Source: Robiginitomaculum sp.
Lineage (GTDB): Bacteria > Pseudomonadota > Alphaproteobacteria > Caulobacterales > Maricaulaceae
NCBI GenBank assembly: GCA_026993275.1
Contig: JALWUB010000182.1
Location: 1 to 6,698, forward strand
Direction: 5' to 3'
Length of the DNA stretch: 6,698 nt
Positions 1 through 5,332 of this stretch are shown here, in pieces; positions within the stretch are counted from its first letter, which is position 1, and every line of letters begins with the position of its first letter. Under the pieces are notes generated by a model that worked only from the letters and a program-made list of their open reading frames with translations, was not told the origin of the DNA and did no database searches. The position numbers and the translations under genes are program-made.

Positions 1-523
1 AATAGGCGATCTCGGAGAGCGCCCACGGGTTTGGTGCCAGATTCATCATCAGCGCCGTCAGCGCCACGCTCAGGGAAGACAGCGCCACCCCGCCCAGAAT
101 GACGCTGGTGACAGAGGCCTGATCGCGCGCCAGCACCAGCAGCACCAGCGCCGCGGCACCAGCCCCGGCCATGGCGGCGGCGGGCAGTGCCCAGAGGGAC
201 AGGGCGGCAAGGCCGAAATAGAGCGCGCTGACCGCACCCAGACCGGCGCTTGATGAAATGCCGACAATGCCGGGGTCGGCCAGGAGATTGCGCAAATAGC
301 CCTGCAGCGCCGCCCCCGAAGCGCCCAGACCGGCGCCGACCAGCAGCGCCAGCACCGTGCGCGGCAGGCGGATCTGCCACAGCACCAGCTCGTGCGCGGC
401 ATCGCCCTTGTGCAGCACGGCATCGGCGAACTGCGCCAGCGAAAAGGGCATGCTGCCGAGCCAGAGCGAGGCCAGGCTGAGCGCCAGCAGCAGGGCAAGG
501 ACGATGGCCAGGGCGCGGCTCAT
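1..523 (-). CDS. btuC: Vitamin B12 ABC transporter permease BtuC, N-terminal part (cut by window edge)
   Basis: Inner-membrane permease of the FecCD/BtuC family; it would form the channel of a cobalamin importer. Translating from the ATG at 523 gives 174 codons that stay open to position 1. Residues 1-24 form a first membrane helix. The family signature follows: RLPR at 52-55, then a glycine-rich helix leading to ALQGYLRNLLADPGIVGIS at about 72-90. Further helices lie at about 95-132, and VILGGVALSSLSVALTALM at about 141-159 runs into NLAPNPWALSEIAY, a typical FecCD stretch. About half of a normal permease of roughly 330 residues is present; the ATP-contacting loop lies outside. Its ATG overlaps the btuF stop (ATGA, 4 bp), which implies translational coupling. 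The FecCD family also includes haem and siderophore permeases, so the B12 assignment rests on the riboswitch, btuB and btuF upstream. Confidence 0.93.
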   Translation of the reverse strand, partial: MSRALAIVLALLLALSLASLWLGSMPFSLAQFADAVLHKGDAAHELVLWQIRLPRTVLALLVGAGLGASGAALQGYLRNLLADPGIVGISSSAGLGAVSALYFGLAALSLWALPAAAMAGAGAAALVLLVLARDQASVTSVILGGVALSSLSVALTALMMNLAPNPWALSEIAY

Positions 524-1365
524 GACGCGGGCAGGCCCGTCATGGCCGTCTGGATGGCGCGCGCCGCATCCACCAGCAGCGGCCCGGCGCAGATCCAGTC
601 CCTGGCGGGAATTACGGCCACGGGCACGCGCCGCAAGGTGCGTTGCAACAGCGGATGGCGCGAACGCAAGTCGGCAAGGCTGGCATAGCCTTCATTGAAG
701 AAACTGGTGATGATGAGGTCGGGCGGGTCCAGCGCCAGCTTTTCCAACGGCACCCGGCCCCAGCCGGAAAGCCCCAGCGCGGCGGCGTGATTGCGCCCGC
801 CCGCGGCGCGGATGGCCGCGTCCACAAAGGTGGCCGTGCCGGCGCTCATGCCCCCCGGTGCCAGATAGAGCACGCGCGGGCGGCGGGGCAGGGCCTGTGC
901 CCGCGCCTGCATGTGCGCCAGTCTGTCCTGCTGGCGGGCAATGGCCTTGCGGGCGGCATCCGTGCGCCCCATGGCGGCGCCAAGAGCGCGCAAATTGTCT
1001 GCAACACCCTTGAAATCCTCGCTCCAATGCAGGGCGAACACCTGTGCCCCGGCCCGGTGTGCAAGGCGCGCGGCGCGCGGCGCATCGCCCGGCCCCAGCA
1101 CCACCAGGGAGGGCGCCAGGGCGAGCAGGCGTTCGGCATCATTGCGGCCCCTGTTGCGCGCTCGCAGGGGCGGCGGCGCGGCGGACAGGGGGCTGTCCGC
1201 CTGCCAGGAAAGGGCGGCAATGTCACGCGCGGGCGCCAGCGCCCACACATAGGCATCGCCGCACAGGCTGGTGGAGACGATGCGCGCTGCCTGCGCCTGC
1301 CCTGCCATCAACAGCACGGCAAGCGCTGCGGCGATCTGGCTAGAACTTCGCGCGCACGCCGCCAT
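520..1365 (-). CDS. btuF: Periplasmic cobalamin-binding protein BtuF
   Basis: Periplasmic substrate-binding protein of the ABC cobalamin importer (PF01497-type fold), 281 residues from the ATG at 1365. This start puts a classic signal peptide at the N terminus: a hydrophobic run at about 10-20 and cleavage after AQA-26 or Ala27. There is no lipobox, so the protein should be soluble. The frame stays open upstream to an ATG at 1482, but that start would bury the signal peptide behind 39 extra residues inside btuB; a GGGG about 7 nt before 1365 also supports the shorter form. Family hallmarks are ARIVSTSLCGDAYVWAL at 27-43, LLALAPSLVVLG at 80-91, LALDPPDLIITS at 210-221 and the C-terminal DWICAGPLLVDAA at 256-268. 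Cys35 and Cys259 are the only cysteines of the mature chain. It overlaps the end of btuB by 26 bp and the start of btuC by 4 bp. Another ligand of this fold (haem, siderophore) is possible but unlikely behind a B12 riboswitch. Confidence 0.9.
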   Translation of the reverse strand: MAACARSSSQIAAALAVLLMAGQAQAARIVSTSLCGDAYVWALAPARDIAALSWQADSPLSAAPPPLRARNRGRNDAERLLALAPSLVVLGPGDAPRAARLAHRAGAQVFALHWSEDFKGVADNLRALGAAMGRTDAARKAIARQQDRLAHMQARAQALPRRPRVLYLAPGGMSAGTATFVDAAIRAAGGRNHAAALGLSGWGRVPLEKLALDPPDLIITSFFNEGYASLADLRSRHPLLQRTLRRVPVAVIPARDWICAGPLLVDAARAIQTAMTGLPAS

Positions 1366-3202
1366 AAATGCCCCGTTTCTGCCCGGCAAAGCCAAACACC
1401 TCGCTATAGCGCTCATCAAGAAGATTTTCGGCACGCACATAGACTTGCATGTTTTGGCCCAGGTCGAAATGGGCCGTGCCATGCACCAGCGTATAGGCTT
1501 TCAGGCGCACAGGCGAAAACGTGCCAAAATCCGTATCCGTCATGGCGCCATTGTGATCGGCGCCCAGGTCCAGCCCCCATGGCGCCTGGGCGGGCTGCCA
1601 GTGCAGCGCCGCCGAGGCCAGGAATTTGGGCCGGCGGATTTCGCGCACGCCGCTCTGGTCCGAATGGGCAAAGGTGGCCGAGCCGGACAGGCGCAGGGCG
1701 GCACTGACGGGCCATTCGCCCTCGATCTCCAGGCCACGCCTCCGGCTCTTGCCAGTGCGGTTGCGCGCCGTCGCCGGGAAAACCCCGAAGTCCGTGAAAA
1801 TCTCGTTCTTCAGGCGTGCGGTATAGGCGCTGATGCTCAGCCGCGCCGGGCCGATTGACTGCTCCCAGCCCAGCTCATAACCGGTCGAGCGTTCCGCCTT
1901 CAGGTCCGGATTGCCGGTGAAGAATGCGGGGAAGAAGCCGAACAGTTCGAAAAAGCCGGGATTCTTGATGCCTTGCCCGGCCGAGGCCCGCAGGCGGCCC
2001 TTGAGCGGGGCAATTTTGTAGGCCGCGCCAACGCGCCAGGTGTTGGCATTGGCAAAGAGCGAATGGCCATCATGGCGCGCCGAGGCGCTGAGCACCAGAT
2101 CGCCGCTGACCAGCCGGTAATCGGCGGCCAGCGCCGTCATGGTGTTGTGGCGCTTCTGGTTCTGCCCGGCGCCGGGGCCGCCATTGTTCTTGTAGACCTC
2201 GCGCTCAAACTCGCCCAGCAGGGTCAGGTGATGCTCGACCGCGCCGCTCTGCCAGTTGGCGCTTTCCTGCAGGCTGGCTTGTGTGCGAAAGCCGTCCGAA
2301 CGGTTGCTGCCGCTGACATCCTCGGTGGTGGTATAGGTGGCCTTGAGCTGGTGTTCCAGGTGGCCGTTCAGGCTTTGCGCGGACAATTCGGCGAGGCTGT
2401 CGAACTGGCTGGAGCGCAGACGCAGCGGGGCATCGTCGAGGCGGCCGTCGAAATTGGTGTCGGAGTCAAATTCACTGTGGCCGCGGCTGAAACGGGCCCG
2501 GGTTTTCAGCTGCACCGCCTTGCCCAGAGGCAGATCAAGGCCGCCCAGCGCGGTGACATTGTCATAGCCGTCCTTGTCGCCGCCGGTGTTCGAGACGTCA
2601 TAGCCGCGGCTGTCGGCGGTATCGAGGCTGCCAAACAGCCGGGTCTGGCCAAAAACGCCTTGCGCCCTTGCGCCCGCGCGCACGGTGTGAAAGCTGCCAT
2701 ATTCGCCATAGGCGCCGCCCGTATTGCCGCGCGCCGCCGGGGTGGTGACCAGATTGATGACCCCGCCAATGGCATCCGAGCCCCAAAGCGCCGATTGCTC
2801 GCCGCGCAGCACCTCGATCTTGGAGAGGCCATAGGCCGGCATGGCGGCAAAATTGAACGACCCGGTGAAGGGATTGGAGGCCTCGATGCCGTCGATCAGC
2901 ACCAGCACATGATTGGCCTCGGAGCCGCGCAGGCGCACCTGGGTCAGCGCCCCGGCCGGGCCGGAGCGGTTCACGGCCACGCCCGGCACCGCGCGCAGGG
3001 CATCGGCGGCAAAGACATCGCCAAGCTCCTGCAAGTCGTCAGCGCTGATCACACTCACCGCAGCAGTAACTTCGGCGCGCGGCACCGGCGTGCGCGATCC
3101 GATGATGATGATTTCGTCCTCGGGCGGCGGTGTTTCCCCGGCCAGGGCAAGGGCGGGCAGGGTGCCCAGAGCCAGTGCGAGCAAGGATGTTTTATACGTC
3201 AA
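1340..3202 (-). CDS. btuB: TonB-dependent outer-membrane cobalamin receptor BtuB
   Basis: 22-strand outer-membrane barrel with a plug that takes up cobalamin using TonB energy. From the TTG at 3202 it is 620 residues, close to the roughly 614 of E. coli BtuB. Residues 1-21 are a signal peptide ending ALA before GETPPP. A TonB-box-like DEIIIIG follows at 29-35. The plug runs from about 37 to 152, with DALRAVPGVAV at 67-77, VRLRGSEANHVLVLIDGIEASNP at 89-111 and IEVLRGEQSALWGSDAIGGVINLV at 129-152. The rest is barrel; near the C terminus AENLLDERYSEVFG precedes a terminal phenylalanine, the usual BAM signal. The start is chosen because GGAG sits 7 nt upstream and gives a clean signal peptide. 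An ATG at 3235 is in frame but adds 11 residues before the peptide. The same frame runs open to 3451 through the riboswitch; that extension is not protein. First gene of the operon, followed by btuF with a 26-bp overlap. Control is by the cobalamin riboswitch upstream. Confidence 0.93.
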   Translation of the reverse strand: MTYKTSLLALALGTLPALALAGETPPPEDEIIIIGSRTPVPRAEVTAAVSVISADDLQELGDVFAADALRAVPGVAVNRSGPAGALTQVRLRGSEANHVLVLIDGIEASNPFTGSFNFAAMPAYGLSKIEVLRGEQSALWGSDAIGGVINLVTTPAARGNTGGAYGEYGSFHTVRAGARAQGVFGQTRLFGSLDTADSRGYDVSNTGGDKDGYDNVTALGGLDLPLGKAVQLKTRARFSRGHSEFDSDTNFDGRLDDAPLRLRSSQFDSLAELSAQSLNGHLEHQLKATYTTTEDVSGSNRSDGFRTQASLQESANWQSGAVEHHLTLLGEFEREVYKNNGGPGAGQNQKRHNTMTALAADYRLVSGDLVLSASARHDGHSLFANANTWRVGAAYKIAPLKGRLRASAGQGIKNPGFFELFGFFPAFFTGNPDLKAERSTGYELGWEQSIGPARLSISAYTARLKNEIFTDFGVFPATARNRTGKSRRRGLEIEGEWPVSAALRLSGSATFAHSDQSGVREIRRPKFLASAALHWQPAQAPWGLDLGADHNGAMTDTDFGTFSPVRLKAYTLVHGTAHFDLGQNMQVYVRAENLLDERYSEVFGFAGQKRGIYGGVRAKF

Positions 3203-3317
3203 GGCGATTCTCCATTGGTGGCAGGCCCGCACCATGCAGGCCATCAGGGTGTTGTCGCCACAACGGAAAACCTTCCGCGCCATGACCCTGGTCCCGGGGT
3301 CCGGACGGACGAGCATT
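3203..3317 (-). promoter_or_regulatory. btuB leader downstream of the riboswitch, probable expression platform
   Basis: This 115-nt stretch between the aptamer and the btuB start holds several perfect short stems in the RNA sense. CAGGGT (3285-3290) pairs with ACCCTG (3245-3250). Inside that arm are GGAA/TTCC (about 3265-3276) and GTTGT/ACAAC with a GGCG loop (3251-3264). A further stem TGGTG/CACCA (3230-3234 with 3216-3220) ends 2 nt from the Shine-Dalgarno site. None is followed by a run of T, so a translational (Shine-Dalgarno occluding) or Rho-dependent mechanism is more likely than an intrinsic terminator. The stems are seen in the sequence; their regulatory role is inference. Confidence 0.5.
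3210..3213 (-). promoter_or_regulatory. Shine-Dalgarno site deciding the btuB TTG start
   Basis: On the minus strand GGAG (within AATGGAGAATCGCC) lies 7 nt before the TTG at 3202. No comparable purine tract precedes the alternative ATG at 3235 at the right distance. The site is only 2 nt downstream of a possible stem (3216-3220 pairing with 3230-3234), so its access could depend on leader folding. Confidence 0.75.
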
Positions 3318-3492
3318 ACCGGCAGGTCTTCCGGCTCGCGGCTCAAGCGCCCCGGCGCGCCTTCCCGGGAAAACCCAGTGGCTTGATGCGCCGGTGCTCG
3401 CCGCTTACGGCTGCGGGCACAGCTGCGGAATTGGAGACAAAATCCCCGCACCGCATTCCCTTTTGCCTTCGCGCAAAACGCAAAGGACCGGT
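3318..3492 (-). promoter_or_regulatory. Cobalamin (AdoCbl-type) riboswitch aptamer
   Basis: Reading the minus strand, the conserved blocks of the B12 riboswitch (RF00174) appear in order. P1 is closed by ACCGG (3488-3492) with CCGGT (3318-3322). An 8-bp P2 hairpin CCTTTGCG/CGCGAAGG follows with a TTTTG loop. Then come AAAAGGGAATGCGGTG (from 3464), AATTCC and GCTGTGCCCGCAGCCGTAAG (core, 3404-3423), AGCCACTG (3376-3383), GGGAAGGC (about 3359-3366) and the B12 box GCGAGCCGGAAGACCTGCC (3321-3339). Two core segments differ from the usual CCCCGCAACTGT. It lies directly upstream of btuB and is expected to lower expression of the btuB-btuF-btuC operon when cobalamin is bound in the cytoplasm. Confidence 0.95.
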
Positions 3493-3498
3493 GCGCGC

Positions 3499-3527
3499 GT
3501 CTTAGTCCAGAGTGCAGATTCGGGCAA
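3499..3527 (-). promoter_or_regulatory. Probable promoter of the btuBFC operon
   Basis: On the minus strand TTGCCC (3522-3527) and TAAGAC (3499-3504) are separated by exactly 17 nt. The -35 matches TTGACA at 4 of 6 positions; the -10 is weak (3 of 6). The initiation point expected 6-7 nt after the -10 falls at about 3492, the first base of riboswitch stem P1, which makes the placement more credible than the boxes alone. The promoter sits in the 70-bp gap after the hydrolase gene. Confidence 0.45.
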
Positions 3528-3562
3528 GGGGGTCATGACGGGCAAAAGCCGTATGGAGCGAT

Positions 3563-4423
3563 TCAGGCCCTGAAGCGTTTCAGAAACGCGCCAATCGCGG
3601 CCACCGCCTCCGGCTCGTCGAGAATCGGCGCATGACCGGTGCCGGACACGGTCACGGCCTGGCTGTCCGGGTGGCGGCGCAGCATGCGCGCCAGCGTCGC
3701 CGGGGAAAGAATGTCGGAGTTTTCACCGCGCACAATCAGAAGCGGCCTTTTTTTCATGTGTGAAAACAGCCGCCACATGAGAAAACGCGCCAGCGGCCCG
3801 GTGCGCACCTTGCCCAGCGATTGCGCAATGGCCGGGTCATAATCGGCAATGATGCTGCCGTCATCGCGCTCGCGGAATGTGCGCCGGGCGAAATCAAGCC
3901 ATTTTCGATCGTCGAATGCGGGAAACAGCGGCCCCTGCACCGCCTTGAGTGCCTGCGCCGCCTCCTGCCATGAACTGAAGGGCGTGATCTTGCCCGCATA
4001 GCCGCCAATGCGCGCCAGTCCCTTGCGGTCCACCTCCGGGCCGATGTCATTGAGAATCACCCCCTGTATGCGCTCCGGCATGGTGCGCATCATCAGCATC
4101 GCCATCAGCCCGCCCATGGATGTGCCGGCCAGCACCACGCGCTGAAGCCCCAAATGGTCGAGCAGGGCGGCCATGTCCTGCACATAGACGGGCGGCGTGT
4201 AACGGGACGGGTCCGGGTCCCATGCGGAGCGGCCGCGGCCGCGCACGTCCACGGCGATGAACCGGCCAGACGGCCCGAGGGCCGCAATCATCGGCTCGAA
4301 ATCCTTGTGATTGCGGGTCAGGCCATGCATGCACAGGACCGCCGGGGCCGCATCCGCCGGGCCATAGGCGCGGGCATACAGCTTCAGGCCGTCGGCACTG
4401 CGGTAGTGAATGTCTTGCGGCAT
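3563..4423 (-). CDS. Alpha/beta-hydrolase fold protein, substrate unknown
   Basis: Cytoplasmic hydrolase of the alpha/beta fold-1 family (PF00561/PF12697 type), 286 residues, no signal peptide. The catalytic triad is visible: nucleophile Ser102 in the elbow GTSMGG (100-105), Asp237 in RGENSDIL (232-239) and His264 in GTGHAPILDEP (261-271). The oxyanion-hole HG is at 33-34, and AVDVRGRGRSAWDPDPSRY at 57-75 is the usual strand and loop after it. A cap region of about 130-215 (NDIGPEVDRKGLARIGGYAG onward) separates nucleophile and acid. The family includes esterases, enol-lactonases, epoxide hydrolases and C-C bond hydrolases; nothing here picks one. The ATG at 4423 has AAGGGGA about 5 nt upstream. 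It is divergent from a tetR gene, and its promoter overlaps an 18-bp palindrome, so repression by that TetR is likely. It ends 70 bp before the B12 riboswitch and is probably independent of it. Confidence 0.9.
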   Translation of the reverse strand: MPQDIHYRSADGLKLYARAYGPADAAPAVLCMHGLTRNHKDFEPMIAALGPSGRFIAVDVRGRGRSAWDPDPSRYTPPVYVQDMAALLDHLGLQRVVLAGTSMGGLMAMLMMRTMPERIQGVILNDIGPEVDRKGLARIGGYAGKITPFSSWQEAAQALKAVQGPLFPAFDDRKWLDFARRTFRERDDGSIIADYDPAIAQSLGKVRTGPLARFLMWRLFSHMKKRPLLIVRGENSDILSPATLARMLRRHPDSQAVTVSGTGHAPILDEPEAVAAIGAFLKRFRA

Positions 4424-4457
4424 GGCTTCCCCTTTGCGGCCAGTCGGCCCTTGCCAG

Positions 4458-4475
4458 TTTCAACAATTGTTGAAA
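4458..4475. promoter_or_regulatory. 18-bp perfect palindrome, candidate TetR operator
   Basis: TTTCAACAATTGTTGAAA is a perfect inverted repeat with no spacer, AT-rich in an otherwise GC-rich region. Its right end overlaps the last base of the minus-strand TATAAT box, and its centre lies where transcription of the hydrolase gene should start, 35-52 bp upstream of the hydrolase ATG. Length, symmetry and position fit a dimeric TetR-family operator that blocks RNA polymerase. The regulator encoded divergently at 4643 is the obvious candidate; the pairing is inference. I see no second copy in the window. Confidence 0.7.
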
Positions 4476-4502
4476 TTATAGACCCTTGTTTGTCTGGCAC
4501 AA
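4475..4502 (-). promoter_or_regulatory. Promoter of the alpha/beta-hydrolase gene
   Basis: On the minus strand a full-consensus TATAAT (4475-4480) is preceded, 16 nt upstream, by TTGTGC (4497-4502), which keeps only the TTG of the -35 consensus. The predicted start is near 4468, giving a leader of about 45 nt to the ATG at 4423. The strong -10 with the operator-like palindrome immediately downstream suggests a promoter that is active unless repressed. Confidence 0.65.
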
Positions 4503-4536
4503 GGGCAGGGGCGGCCAGACGAGGCGGCGGCATTTT

Positions 4537-4556
4537 TGATGCGGTGCATCATTTTT
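4537..4556 (+). repeat. Short stem-loop followed by T5 upstream of tetR
   Basis: TGATGC (4537-4542) and GCATCA (4546-4551) form a perfect 6-bp stem with a GGT loop, followed at once by TTTTT on the plus strand. The octamer CATTTTTG also occurs twice, at 4531-4538 and 4550-4557, flanking the stem 19 bp apart. It could be a minor regulator-binding site in the tetR promoter region, a weak terminator or attenuator, or chance. The stem is short for an intrinsic terminator and no gene precedes it on this strand. Confidence 0.35.
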
Positions 4557-4642
4557 GCGTGAGCGTGCTTACCGGAGCGGCGCAATCACGCTATGCAGAA
4601 TGTGCGGGACCGGCCCCCCCCGCGTGAAGCAGGATTTGCAGC

Positions 4643-5332
4643 ATGAACACAGCCATCAAGAGACAACAGGCGCCCAGCCGGGAAGACCGGCGCACCCGCA
4701 TTCTTGATGCCGCCGAAGCGCTGTTTTCCCGCCATGGCTATGACGGCGTGACCTTGCGCGCCATTGCCCGCTCTGCCGGGGTCGATGTGGCTTTGGCGAA
4801 CTATCATTTTGGCCGCAAGCGTGCCCTGTTTGATGCGGTCCTGCTGCGCCGTGCCGAGGTCATGAATGCGCGCCGCCTGGCCGATCTGGAAGCCTGCCTG
4901 GAGGAGGCGGCGCCGGGCCGCCCCAGTGTCGAGGCCATCATTCGCGCCTATCTGCGCCCGCTGCTGACCATTCCCGAAGTGCATGAAGAGGGCTGGAAGA
5001 ACTATTATGCCCTGGTCGCCTATGTGAACAATTCGCCGCAATGGGGCGGCATCCTGATGACGCAGTTTTTCAACCCGTTGATTGACCGCTTCATTGATGC
5101 CCTGCGCCTGGCGCTGCCCGATGCGCGCGACGAGGACATTTACTGGGCCTATCAGTTTCTCTCCGGCGCCCTGACCCTGACCTTTGCCCAGACCGGGCGG
5201 CTGGACGAGCTGTCGCGGGGCCTGTGCCGCTCGGATGACCTGCAGGCCGCCTATGAGCACATGGTCGGCTTCGTCACCGCCGGGTTCGAGCGCGTGTGCC
5301 GCGCCGATTCCGGGACGCCAGCCGGTCAGTAA
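4643..5332 (+). CDS. TetR/AcrR-family transcriptional repressor
   Basis: One-component, dimeric DNA-binding regulator of 229 residues, a usual TetR length. The N-terminal domain is typical: RILDAAEALFSRHGYDGVTLRAIARSAGVD, with the helix-turn-helix at about 36-55 ending in VALANYHFGRKRALFDAVLLRR (the Y-x-F motif after the recognition helix). The C-terminal ligand and dimerisation part (about 75-220) includes IIRAYLRPLL at 95-104 and EGWKNYYALVAYVNN, resembling the proteobacterial TetR C-terminal domain type; the ligand is unknown. AGGA at 4631-4634 lies 8 nt before the ATG at 4643. The gene is divergent from the hydrolase, whose promoter carries a palindrome suited to a TetR dimer. At its 3' end it overlaps the convergent receptor gene by 7 bp, so the receptor is a second possible target, though its promoter is outside the window. 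Confidence 0.92.
   Translation: MNTAIKRQQAPSREDRRTRILDAAEALFSRHGYDGVTLRAIARSAGVDVALANYHFGRKRALFDAVLLRRAEVMNARRLADLEACLEEAAPGRPSVEAIIRAYLRPLLTIPEVHEEGWKNYYALVAYVNNSPQWGGILMTQFFNPLIDRFIDALRLALPDARDEDIYWAYQFLSGALTLTFAQTGRLDELSRGLCRSDDLQAAYEHMVGFVTAGFERVCRADSGTPAGQ

Noticed and set aside
643..1707. Plus-strand open frame of about 354 codons, antisense to btuF and the end of btuB
   Set aside because: Low-complexity, Arg/Gly/Ala-rich translation with no family resemblance; explained by GC-rich codon third positions of the opposite strand.
1973..3505. Open frame of about 510 codons on the plus strand, antisense to btuB and the riboswitch
   Set aside because: It mirrors the btuB codon pattern in high-GC DNA, has no recognisable domain and runs through the structured riboswitch; btuB on the other strand is unmistakable.
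3537..3562. Terminator after the hydrolase gene
   Set aside because: Only a weak, bulged ACGGC/GCCCGT pairing is visible and there is no T tract in the right place, so I cannot support an intrinsic terminator.
4569..4597. tetR promoter TTACCG-17 nt-TATGCA on the plus strand
   Set aside because: Spacing is right, but both boxes are too weak to call with confidence.
4614..4621. Run of eight C upstream of the tetR ribosome-binding site
   Set aside because: Could be a slippage tract altering promoter or leader spacing, but it is short, non-coding and may be chance or a sequencing uncertainty in GC-rich DNA.
4586..5260. Minus-strand open frame of about 224 codons, antisense to tetR
   Set aside because: The tetR gene on the plus strand has clear domain motifs; the antisense translation shows no recognisable family.
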